Shown here piece by piece: positions 44,805 to 51,473 of a stretch of 64,000 nucleotides of DNA. Each line of letters opens with the position of its first letter. Within the stretch, counting starts at the first letter, position 1. The position numbers and the translations under genes were made by a program. The notes under the pieces are model-generated. The model did not search any database and was not told the origin of the DNA. It worked only from the letters and a program-made list of their open reading frames with translations. Origin of the DNA: Streptomyces jumonjinensis (lineage in GTDB: Bacteria > Actinomycetota > Actinomycetes > Streptomycetales > Streptomycetaceae); NCBI RefSeq assembly GCF_009600885.1, contig NZ_VCLA01000164.1, positions 16,619 to 80,618 on the forward strand, in the 5' to 3' direction.

Positions 44805-45023
44805 ATGACCACGAAGACCGCGACCCTGCTGGTCGACCGCTCGACCTCCAGGTGCAGCAACTGCGGCAAGGGGGCGTTCCCCCAGGACAGCCACCACACC
44901 CGGATCTCCGGATACAGCGCCAAGGCCCCCTGCGGTGCCAAGTTCGTCGCGATCAAGTCCGAGCACTCCCTGGTCACCCCCGACCGACTGCGTGGGATCC
45001 GTCCCGACCTTCCGCTCGCCTGA
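44805..45023 (+). CDS. Small zinc-ribbon-like protein
   Basis: A 72-residue protein from ATG 44805 with AAGGAG upstream. C-S-N-C-G-K-G-A-F-P and a later A-P-C-G-A-K-F are compatible with a small zinc ribbon. Function unknown. A hairpin follows the stop. Confidence 0.6.
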   Translation: MTTKTATLLVDRSTSRCSNCGKGAFPQDSHHTRISGYSAKAPCGAKFVAIKSEHSLVTPDRLRGIRPDLPLA

Positions 45024-45039
45024 CCGGCAATCACCCAGT

Positions 45040-45080
45040 GCGGGGCGACCGGTCTTCTTGGCAGTTGGCGGTCGCCCCGC
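45040..45080 (+). terminator. Gene-start-proximal hairpin
   Basis: GCGGGGCGACCG (45040-45051) with CGGTCGCCCCGC (45069-45080), 12 bp perfect, 17-nt loop, 28-nt linker to GTG 45109. Confidence 0.75.
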
Positions 45081-45108
45081 TCCATCTCCGCAGAGACAGG
45101 AGCCCATC

Positions 45109-45255
45109 GTGGCACTCCGCGACCGAAAGATCAGCACCGCCCCAAACACCCGCCCGGACCCCGCGCACGGGACCGTCTACCAGGCGTCCCGCGGCGGCTG
45201 GCTCAAGCCCCCGGCCAAGCCGACACCCGGCACCCCCAAGGAGACCCGCCGATGA
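45109..45255 (+). CDS. Small basic protein (48 aa)
   Basis: From GTG 45109 with CAGGAG upstream. Basic and Pro-rich (G-T-V-Y-Q-A-S-R-G-G-W-L-K-P-P-A-K). No family. Confidence 0.5.
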   Translation: MALRDRKISTAPNTRPDPAHGTVYQASRGGWLKPPAKPTPGTPKETRR

Positions 45256-45287
45256 CCACGCATACCGCACACCGGACCGGGTGACAG

Positions 45288-45641
45288 ATGTCCAACCTGC
45301 CCGAAATCCCCAACTGCCCGTTCTGCGCGATCGTCGATGGCACCGCGCCAGCGCAGATCGTCCGCAAGTTCGCCTACGACCTCGCCATCATCCCTCTCGC
45401 CCCCGTCGTCCCCGGCCACATCATCGTCATGCCGCACCAGCACATCCCCGACGCCGCCGCAGACCCTGCGATAGCCGGCCGGACCGCCGCATGCGCCGCC
45501 CAGCTCGCCGCCGCACACCCCTCTGCGAACCTGGTCACCAGCATCGGCACCGCCGCGACCCAGACCATCCGCCATCTCCACTGGCATCTCGTGCCCCGCG
45601 AGCACGGAGACGGCCTCAAACTCCCCTGGAGCCCCACATGA
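45288..45641 (+). CDS. HIT family (histidine triad) protein
   Basis: A 117-residue protein from ATG 45288. N-C-P-F-C-A-I-V at the start and the histidine triad H-L-H-W-H-L-V-P-R near residue 97 are diagnostic. P-G-H-I-I-V-M-P-H-Q-H is the usual mid-domain motif. HIT enzymes hydrolyse or transfer nucleotides (AMP-lysine, ApnA, nucleoside phosphoramidates). The stop overlaps the start of the RapZ-C-like gene, so the two probably act together on nucleotide or RNA substrates. Confidence 0.9.
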   Translation: MSNLPEIPNCPFCAIVDGTAPAQIVRKFAYDLAIIPLAPVVPGHIIVMPHQHIPDAAADPAIAGRTAACAAQLAAAHPSANLVTSIGTAATQTIRHLHWHLVPREHGDGLKLPWSPT

Positions 45642-45997
45642 ACATCACGGTCATCTCCTTCGGCTACGGCCACGACCCTGCGCCCGCCGCCGACGCCGTC
45701 TACGACCTCCGCCCCTACCGCGACCCCCACATCGACCCCCGCCTCCGCCACATGACCGCCCGCGACGCGGAGGTACAGGCCCGCGTCCTCGCAACGCCCG
45801 GCATCGACGACCTCATCGACCAGGCCGTCACCGCGGCGCTCACCGCCGACCGGCCCACCACCATCGCCACCGGCTGCACCGGCGGACGCCACAGGGCCCC
45901 CGTCACCGCCCAGACCATCGCCACCCGCCTCCAAGACGCCGGGCAGACGGTCACCCTGATCCACCGCGACCTCGACAAGGACGTCATCGAACGCTGA
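45638..45997 (+). CDS. RapZ C-terminal domain-like protein
   Basis: A 119-residue protein from ATG 45638. It has S-F-G-Y-G-H-D-P at the start, V-Y-D-L-R-P-Y-R-D-P-H and the diagnostic I-A-T-G-C-T-G-G-R-H-R-A-P-V, all features of the C-terminal domain of RapZ (YvcJ). That domain in RapZ binds glucosamine-6-phosphate and small RNA. Here it is free-standing, without the P-loop kinase half. Encoded with the HIT gene by ATGA overlap. Confidence 0.82.
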   Translation: MNITVISFGYGHDPAPAADAVYDLRPYRDPHIDPRLRHMTARDAEVQARVLATPGIDDLIDQAVTAALTADRPTTIATGCTGGRHRAPVTAQTIATRLQDAGQTVTLIHRDLDKDVIER

Positions 45998-46036
45998 TTT
46001 CCCGCAGTCCAGCAACCCCGCAGAAATGCGGGATAG

Positions 46037-46063
46037 ATGCCGCCCCACCGATCGGGGCGGCAT
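46037..46063 (+). terminator. Gene-start-proximal hairpin
   Basis: ATGCCGCCCC (46037-46046) with GGGGCGGCAT (46054-46063), loop ACCGATC, 33-nt A/C-rich linker to GTG 46097. Confidence 0.76.
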
Positions 46064-46096
46064 CCTCAAAACCCGACCAGCCAAGAAGGGAACCTC

Positions 46097-46555
46097 GTGA
46101 CCGCGCCCTACGACCCCGACGCCGCCCTCACCGCCGCCGTCACCGAGATCAAGAACGAGATCGCCCAGGTCAACGTCAAGGCCAGCCTCCTCGCCGCCCT
46201 GAACATCGGAATCCTCATCGGCACCGCGACGATCACCAAGGACATCCCGCCCCACCCGCTGACCTACACCCTCGGCGCAGCCGGGATCCTCACGATCCTC
46301 GCCGCCACCGCCTACACCCTCCTCGCCATCCGCCCCAACCTCGGCGGCAGCAGTCCGGTCGGCTTCCCGGCCTGGGCCGGCATGACCGCCGACGAGATCC
46401 GCCGCGACCTCGACACCGACCAGCGGGCCAGCCTCACCGCCGTCCTTGCCCCCATCGCCGTCGCCAAGTACCGGGCGTTGAGGGTCACCGTCCACCTCGA
46501 CCTGCTCGGTCTCGGACTGCTCGCCGCTACCGGCGGCATCGCCCCGCTCGTCTGA
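46097..46555 (+). CDS. PycTM-like (DUF5706) membrane protein 2
   Basis: A 152-residue protein from GTG 46097 with AAGAAGG upstream. Paralogue of the 41094 protein with the same start (Y-D-P-D-A-A-L), the same R-P-N-L-G-G (R-P-R-L-G-G in copy 1) after the second membrane span, and the shared E-I-R-R-(D/E)-L segment. It stands alone between two hairpins, away from the spread-like genes, so it is separately expressed. Function as for copy 1: family resemblance only. Confidence 0.72.
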   Translation: MTAPYDPDAALTAAVTEIKNEIAQVNVKASLLAALNIGILIGTATITKDIPPHPLTYTLGAAGILTILAATAYTLLAIRPNLGGSSPVGFPAWAGMTADEIRRDLDTDQRASLTAVLAPIAVAKYRALRVTVHLDLLGLGLLAATGGIAPLV

Positions 46556-46634
46556 TCCGCGCCCGTTGTCAGCGCCCGGGCGTAGCCTCAGGAGCATCCC
46601 ATTCGCGCTTCTGGCTGCTGCGCTACTCGGGACC

Positions 46635-46669
46635 GGAGCCCCTGCCGATCATGAGACGGCAGGGGCTCC
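46635..46669 (+). terminator. Terminator-like hairpin
   Basis: GGAGCCCCTGCCG (46635-46647) with CGGCAGGGGCTCC (46657-46669), 13 bp perfect, 9-nt loop. 52 nt before ATG 46722. Confidence 0.76.
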
Positions 46670-46721
46670 ACCGTTCCCGTCGAACTACCCTCGAACCCAC
46701 CCCGTCACCAAGGAGACGCCC

Positions 46722-47423
46722 ATGGGCCGCCAGATTCGCCGCGTACCCCTCGACTTCGACTGGCCCCTCGAACAGCCCTGGGAAGGCTTCCTCCTCCCTG
46801 CTCGGTTCTCCGAGGAGAAGTGCCCCGACTGTGAACTCGGCAGCACCCCGGCACGGGACTGGCTCGCCGCCCTCGTCCAACTGCTGATGATGCTCCCCGA
46901 GGACCGCGCGACCACCCACCCTTACATCACCGCGCTCGCCCGGCGGCCAAGCAGGGCTCCCGGCCCGGAGATCGCCGAACTCACCACCGGGCTCGCCGGA
47001 CGGCGGGGACCGTTCGGCCACGACTCCACCGACGAGTGGAAAGCCGCCAGCAAGATCATCAAAGCTGCTGGACTCGACCCCAGCACCTGGGGCATCTGCC
47101 CCACCTGCCACGGCAGCGCCCGGACCGAGAAGTACCCCGGACAGCGCGCCGACGCCGAAGCCTGGGAACCCACCGACCCGCCCACCGGCGACGGGTGGCA
47201 ACTCTGGGAAACCGTCTCCGAAGGCTCGCCCATCAGCCCCGTGTTCGCCACAGCCGACGACCTGGCCGTCTGGATGGCCCACCCCGACCGAGGGAGCGAC
47301 TGGGTCCCCCAGGAGACCGCCGCGAAGTTCATCGCCGCCGGCTGGGCACCGACCGGGGCATTCGGACCCGGCACCCACGGCATCGTCACCGGCGTCGAAT
47401 GGACCGGAACCCAAGACGACTGA
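46722..47423 (+). CDS. Phage protein with two CxxC knuckles
   Basis: A 233-residue protein from ATG 46722 with AAGGAG upstream. K-C-P-D-C-E-L-G near residue 31 and G-I-C-P-T-C-H-G near 125 probably form one zinc site linking two parts of the fold. Trp-rich C-terminus (W-Q-L-W-E-T-V-S-E-G-S-P-I-S-P). Proteins of this look are common in actinophages, function unknown. Confidence 0.65.
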   Translation: MGRQIRRVPLDFDWPLEQPWEGFLLPARFSEEKCPDCELGSTPARDWLAALVQLLMMLPEDRATTHPYITALARRPSRAPGPEIAELTTGLAGRRGPFGHDSTDEWKAASKIIKAAGLDPSTWGICPTCHGSARTEKYPGQRADAEAWEPTDPPTGDGWQLWETVSEGSPISPVFATADDLAVWMAHPDRGSDWVPQETAAKFIAAGWAPTGAFGPGTHGIVTGVEWTGTQDD

Positions 47424-47472
47424 CCACAGATCCCGAGTGCACCCGCGGAATGGCGGGGGCACCTTCGCGCGT

Positions 47473-47664
47473 TCATCCCTGCGGTCCGGGCTCCAGCAGC
47501 GGGCCGCCGTGGACCGTCCGTACCGCGCGGGCCACCCACCCCGGACCCACACGATCCGACGGCCGCATCGTCGGCCGCGCGCCCAGCAGATGGCACAGCC
47601 GGTCCAACTCCCGTGCGCACTCACTCTCCGTGCGCCCACGCACCATGTACGACACCTCATCCAT
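47473..47664 (-). CDS. Small leftward protein (63 aa)
   Basis: From ATG 47664. R-G-R-T-E-S-E-C-A-R-E-L-D-R-L-C-H-L-L-G then V-G-P-G-W-V-A-R-A-V-R-T has balanced composition and reads as a real small protein. It faces the opposite way inside a rightward region, so it may be a separately expressed lysogenic gene. No family. Confidence 0.5.
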   Translation of the reverse strand: MDEVSYMVRGRTESECARELDRLCHLLGARPTMRPSDRVGPGWVARAVRTVHGGPLLEPGPQG

Positions 47665-47781
47665 AACCCGCAGTCTGCCGCCCCCGCGCCACCCCAGACC
47701 ACGATTAGCCAGAACTATCAACCCACGGTGCACAATAGGCTCAGCGAATCGATCTCCCGACCCGCCCCGAGGAGCCGAGCC

Positions 47782-48453
47782 GTGCACGACAACACCTGCA
47801 CCCACTGCAACACCCAGCTCCAGCACGACGCTTACCTGTGCGACCCCTGCACCGCCCACACCAGCCGCCGTCTCCAGAACATGCCCGCCCTGTACGCCGC
47901 CCTCGCCGGGCACCTCGCACCCGGACGCAGCGGCACCCAGTACGGCCGCATCCACCACGGCGGACGCCCCGGGATCCCCGTCGCCGAGGCACCGCTCGTG
48001 CTCCGCGGCCCCGGCGGCATCGTCGGCACGCTGGAGGGCTGGAGAAGCGTGATGCAAGAAGACCGCGGGTGGGGCCAGCCCGCACTCTCGGGCACGATCG
48101 AGCGACGCGTCGCCGTCGCCGCGCGCGGCCTGGAGCACAACCTCGACTGGATCACCGCCTCCTGGCCCCTCGCGGGCGAGTTCGCCGGAGAGATCCGCGA
48201 CCTGGAGCGCCAGATCCTCACCATCGCCGGCCCGATCGAGCCGGCCGAGCGCGGCCACCGGCTCGGCCCCTGCCCCACCCTCACCACCGAGGGCTCACCG
48301 TGCGGCGCGATCCTCCGCGCCCGCCCCGGACAGGCCACCATCACCTGCACCTGGTGCTCCACCACCTACCCACCCGGCGTCTGGGGCCAGCTCGCCGAAC
48401 GGATCGTCCGGCTCGAAGCCGCCGACGAGCAGCCCGAGCCGGTCGCAGCATGA
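47782..48453 (+). CDS. Phage protein with paired zinc ribbons
   Basis: A 223-residue protein from GTG 47782 with GGAG upstream. N-terminal C-T-H-C...C-D-P-C and C-terminal C-P-T-L...C-T-W-C knuckles flank a helical middle (L-E-H-N-L-D-W-I-T-A-S-W-P-L). Similar proteins occur in many actinophages. Function unknown. Confidence 0.68.
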   Translation: MHDNTCTHCNTQLQHDAYLCDPCTAHTSRRLQNMPALYAALAGHLAPGRSGTQYGRIHHGGRPGIPVAEAPLVLRGPGGIVGTLEGWRSVMQEDRGWGQPALSGTIERRVAVAARGLEHNLDWITASWPLAGEFAGEIRDLERQILTIAGPIEPAERGHRLGPCPTLTTEGSPCGAILRARPGQATITCTWCSTTYPPGVWGQLAERIVRLEAADEQPEPVAA

Positions 48454-48713
48454 CCGCGCCCGAGCCCCTCGTCGTCGACATCTATGCCGCTGCCCTCGCC
48501 ACCGGCATCCGGCCCGGCACCATCCGGCTCCGTCTCCACCGGCACCGCATCACCCACCACGGCTACGACGCGCACGGCCGCGCCCTCGTCGACCTGGCAG
48601 AACTCCAGACCTCACCGCCCCTGGAAAGGGAAGACCATGAGCGGCCCGACGATCACGCTGTATTCGGTGGACCTGTTGTCGAAGTGGGGCTTCAACGACG
48701 GCGTGCCGCCTGA
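48450..48713 (+). CDS. Small HTH-like protein
   Basis: An 87-residue protein from ATG 48450 (ATGA overlap). D-I-Y-A-A-A-L-A-T-G-I-R-P-G-T-I-R-L-R-L-H and G-R-A-L-V-D-L-A-E-L resemble a MerR/Xis-type fold. The last 30 residues overlap the next gene by 77 bp and look unstructured, so the original end may have been altered. Confidence 0.58.
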   Translation: MTAPEPLVVDIYAAALATGIRPGTIRLRLHRHRITHHGYDAHGRALVDLAELQTSPPLEREDHERPDDHAVFGGPVVEVGLQRRRAA

Positions 48714-49014
48714 CGACTGGTACGACTACTGCGACAGACACGGCATCGACCCCAATCAGGTGGAATACCCCCTGGTCACGCTGGTACGGAAGTACCTCGT
48801 ACCCCTCATCGACCAGGCCATCACCGTCGTCGACATCGAGACCAACCACAACCCGATCAGAGCCGACAGCATCGACGGCACCGACGTGATACACCTCTGG
48901 CGCGAGAGCAAATCCGCCGTTCCGCGCCTCACCCCCGAGACGGTCGACGTGCCGATGACCGACGCGCTGCGGATCGCGCTCACCGAATCCGGTGTAACGC
49001 CGAAGCGCTATTGA
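48637..49014 (+). CDS. Phage protein of unknown function
   Basis: A 125-residue protein from ATG 48637 with GGAAAGGGA upstream. It is well composed (L-L-S-K-W-G-F-N-D-G-V-P-P-D-D-W; Y-L-V-P-L-I-D-Q-A-I-T-V-V). No domain recognised. It ends the rightward early block before a terminator-like hairpin. Confidence 0.62.
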   Translation: MSGPTITLYSVDLLSKWGFNDGVPPDDWYDYCDRHGIDPNQVEYPLVTLVRKYLVPLIDQAITVVDIETNHNPIRADSIDGTDVIHLWRESKSAVPRLTPETVDVPMTDALRIALTESGVTPKRY

Positions 49015-49076
49015 CCCGTTACCCCGACACGTGTAACACTCGGGGCACGTCCGGCATGCCCGACAGGACTCACACC

Positions 49077-49103
49077 GAGCCCCAGCCCTCCCTGCTGGGG
49101 CTC
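49077..49103 (+). terminator. Terminator-like hairpin
   Basis: GAGCCCCAGC (49077-49086) with GCTGGGGCTC (49094-49103), 10 bp perfect, loop CCTCCCT. Located before the lipoprotein gene. Confidence 0.74.
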
Positions 49104-49188
49104 GACGCATGTCACGGAACGAGCACAGCCACCCCATCACCGCCCCCAATCCGGGACCATGCACCCCACAACCAACCGTGGGGGAACC

Positions 49189-49497
49189 ATGCGCACCCGA
49201 ACCACCACCCTCGCCCTCGCCATCGGCGCAGCACTCCTGCTCGCCGGATGCGGCGAAGAAGAAAGCTACGCCGACATCACCGCCAAGTGCGTCAAGGCAC
49301 TTGAGAAGCGGGCCGAAGGCGACAAGGAGAAGCCCGACGCCTGCAAGGACGTCAACGAGGACGACTACGACAAGCTGGCGATCAGCTCTGTCCTCGAAAA
49401 GGGCGGATGGGTCGACAAAGACGGAGACGTCAACATGGACAAGTTCCTCAACCCCACAGGCGACCCCGACCTAGACGACCCGCTCCTCGAAGACTGA
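49189..49497 (+). CDS. Prophage-encoded lipoprotein
   Basis: A 102-residue protein from ATG 49189 with GTGGGGGA upstream. Signal peptide with basic start (M-R-T-R-T-T-T), hydrophobic core and lipobox L-L-A-G-C (Cys near residue 21). The mature part is very acidic and Lys-rich (D-V-N-E-D-D-Y-D-K-L). Separately expressed prophage lipoproteins often act in superinfection exclusion; that role is a guess here. The ATG of the next gene overlaps its stop. Confidence 0.78.
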   Translation: MRTRTTTLALAIGAALLLAGCGEEESYADITAKCVKALEKRAEGDKEKPDACKDVNEDDYDKLAISSVLEKGGWVDKDGDVNMDKFLNPTGDPDLDDPLLED

Positions 49498-49793
49498 TGG
49501 AGGGGGCGTCCGTGGCCGCCAACCCGCGCAACGGACGCCCCTACCGCCGCCTGGTCGACGCGCAACGGGCGCTCGGTCTGCCGTGCTGGATCTGCGGCCA
49601 CAACATCGACGGGAAGCTTGACGGGAAGCGGCACCCGATGGCGTTCACCCTCGACCACCTGATCCCGCTGTCCCGAGGAGGTTCCCTCCTCGACCCCGCC
49701 AACGCTCGTAGCGCGCACCGGCGGTGCAACAGCGCCCGCGGCAACCGACCCTCACCGCCACGGCAGCCGGTACGGTCCTCACGGAGGTGGTGA
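49497..49793 (+). CDS. HNH endonuclease of the packaging region
   Basis: A 98-residue protein from ATG 49497 (GTG 49512 possible). C-W-I-C-G...F-T-L-D-H-L-I-P-L-S-R-G-G-S-L...N-A-R-S-A-H-R-R-C-N-S-A-R-G-N is a complete HNH motif with its CxxC zinc pair. HNH proteins encoded near the terminase are needed with it for cutting at cos in HK97-like phages. Two small genes intervene here. Probably part of the packaging machinery. Confidence 0.85.
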   Translation: MEGASVAANPRNGRPYRRLVDAQRALGLPCWICGHNIDGKLDGKRHPMAFTLDHLIPLSRGGSLLDPANARSAHRRCNSARGNRPSPPRQPVRSSRRW

Positions 49794-49878
49794 GAATGCC
49801 TCCTCGCGCTCGCCGAGGCCGGGCTCACCGAAGTCCCCCGATACGCGGGGCCGCTGGCCACTCCCGGAGGTCTTGAGC

Positions 49879-50490
49879 ATGGCCCGTGCTGAGCCAGGAG
49901 CAGTCCCCTGCCCCGAATGCCGTCAGCCCATCACCGTGCCGACGAGACTGCGCTACGAGCGCGGACAGCACGCCACGACGACCCTCGACTTCGCCCCGCT
50001 CCATGAACACATGGAAGGGCACCGGTTTGGCTACACCACAGAGGTATCGACTATGAGCGACCACGAGCTGATCGCCTTCCTCCGCGCCCGGCACGCCGAG
50101 GACAGACAGGCCGCACTCGACGCCACCTGGGACGACGCTGACTCCCGGCACTGGCACGCCCACTACCGAACGGCCGACGATCGGTGGGTCCTGATCGACG
50201 ACCTGGACGAGGGCATCGAGGTCCGATGCACTGCCGCCGACGATGGCGGCGTCGTCCGGCACATGGCCCGCCAGGACCCGGCGCGCACCCTTGCCGAGAC
50301 CGAAGCGAAGCAGCAGACCGTCACGGAGTTCGAGGAAGCCCTCGTCTCTCTCAGCACAGCCGGCCCCGGCACCACACCCCACGACGTCATGACCGGTGCC
50401 GCGAACACCCTTCGTCGCCTCCTCCACCGTGACGCCACCCTCTACGCCAGCCATCCCGACCACCAGGAGTCATGGCACCCCGAGGAGTGA
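49879..50490 (+). CDS. DUF6221 domain protein with N-terminal zinc motif
   Basis: A 203-residue protein from ATG 49879 with GGAGG upstream. The first 50 residues carry V-P-C-P-E-C-R-Q-P-I and H-E-H. From about residue 60 a DUF6221-type domain follows (E-L-I-A-F-L-R-A-R-H-A-E-D; R-Q-D-P-A-R-T-L-A-E-T-E-A-K; H-P-D-H-Q-E-S-W). This is a second member in the phage, with a different N-terminal attachment from the 37981 copy. Function unknown. Confidence 0.72.
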   Translation: MARAEPGAVPCPECRQPITVPTRLRYERGQHATTTLDFAPLHEHMEGHRFGYTTEVSTMSDHELIAFLRARHAEDRQAALDATWDDADSRHWHAHYRTADDRWVLIDDLDEGIEVRCTAADDGGVVRHMARQDPARTLAETEAKQQTVTEFEEALVSLSTAGPGTTPHDVMTGAANTLRRLLHRDATLYASHPDHQESWHPEE

Positions 50491-50501
50491 GGTGACGCAC
50501 C

Positions 50502-50939
50502 GTGCTGTACGTCGTCACCGGCCCACCAGCCGCAGGGAAGTCCAGCTGGATCGACGCCCACGCCAAGCCGACGGACATCGTCATCGACCTCGACCGCATC
50601 GCGCTGGCGCTCACCGGACCCGGCGCACCCCAGTGGAACCAGGCCACGCTGGTACAACGGGTCGCCCAGCGTGCACGGTTCGCCGCCATCGACGAGGCCT
50701 GTCAGCACCTGGACAAGATCGATGTCTACCTGATCCACACCATGCCAAGCCCCAAGGCGCTCGCGAAGTACAAGCGACACAAAGCAGAGATCATCACCGT
50801 GGACCCCGGCTGGCACATCGTCATGGACCGCATCCGGGCCATGCGGTCCCCCGCCATGGAACGCGTCGCCACCCGCTGGTACCGGCAGCGCCGCCCCACC
50901 TCACAGGGCGTGATGCCCCAGGCGTCCAGGGCCTGGTGA
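50502..50939 (+). CDS. P-loop kinase-like phage protein
   Basis: A 145-residue protein from GTG 50502. Walker A is G-P-P-A-A-G-K-S-S at residues 7-15 and a D-L-D-R motif follows, as in polynucleotide-kinase and AAA_33-type kinases. A late R-x-R segment (R-W-Y-R-Q-R-R) may form the lid. Likely phosphorylates a nucleotide or nucleic-acid end. It is encoded just before the terminase region. Confidence 0.78.
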   Translation: MLYVVTGPPAAGKSSWIDAHAKPTDIVIDLDRIALALTGPGAPQWNQATLVQRVAQRARFAAIDEACQHLDKIDVYLIHTMPSPKALAKYKRHKAEIITVDPGWHIVMDRIRAMRSPAMERVATRWYRQRRPTSQGVMPQASRAW

Positions 50940-51060
50940 CTCACGGCCACCCAGCGTCAATCACCCATCGCGACAGGGCCCGAGGTGTCGGCGATACAGG
51001 TCGGCAAGCTCCAGCATGGGGCTCTGACCAGCGAGGGAGTCATTCTTTGAGGGCAGGAGG

Positions 51061-51094
51061 GGGCGACCCAAAAGCCCTTCTCGCCCGTTTTTTT
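51061..51094 (+). terminator. Intrinsic terminator before late genes
   Basis: GGGCGA (51061-51066) pairs with TCGCCC (51081-51086), followed by G and seven T (51088-51094). It is one of very few true U-tract terminators in the window, and ends early-region transcription ahead of the terminase. Confidence 0.8.
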
Positions 51095-51115
51095 GCGCGG
51101 CTCGAATTCAAGATC

Positions 51116-51146
51116 GTTTACATCGGTTTGGCGATCGAGTGTAAAC
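51116..51146. promoter_or_regulatory. GTTTACA inverted repeat upstream of terminase
   Basis: GTTTACA (51116-51122) and TGTAAAC (51140-51146), 7-bp arms 17 bp apart, in an AT-rich patch just before the small terminase gene. It could be a late promoter operator or part of the cos/packaging site, which is normally beside the terminase genes. Confidence 0.45.
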
Positions 51147-51176
51147 CCGAGCCGGTCACACTGAGTAACTATCTTC

Positions 51177-51473
51177 GTGGTGACGGTTCGTGACGGGGGT
51201 GGGCCGGTGGTCGAAGACGAGACCCGTGCGGAACTGGCCCGGCTCGGCGTCGAGGAGACCGCGCCCGGCCTGACCGCGCTGGCGGTGAAGCTCGCCGAGG
51301 CGATCGACGGAGCCGACGCACCCACCGCCATCGCGGTAGCCGCCCGAGAGCTGCGGGCCACCATGCAAGAACTGCGGCGTCTGGCGCCCGTGGACGCGGA
51401 GGGGGACACGGTCGATGACATCGCTGCTGCCCGAGCCCGCCGTCGCGCTGCCGCCCGGGAAGCCCCCGGCTGA
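51177..51473 (+). CDS. Terminase small subunit-like protein
   Basis: A 98-residue protein from GTG 51177 (GTG 51180 possible). Helical, with T-A-L-A-V-K-L-A-E-A-I-D-G-A and T-M-Q-E-L-R-R-L-A, and a C-terminal Arg-rich end (A-A-R-A-R-R-R-A-A-A-R-E). Its coding region overlaps the large subunit by 59 bp. Position and shape match the small terminase (packaging-site recognition) of many Streptomyces phages. Sequence alone is weak evidence. Confidence 0.7.
   Translation: MVTVRDGGGPVVEDETRAELARLGVEETAPGLTALAVKLAEAIDGADAPTAIAVAARELRATMQELRRLAPVDAEGDTVDDIAAARARRRAAAREAPG

Noticed and set aside
41094..46555. A complete Pycsar defence system
   Set aside because: No uridylate or cytidylate cyclase is encoded beside either PycTM-like gene; family resemblance alone is not a system.
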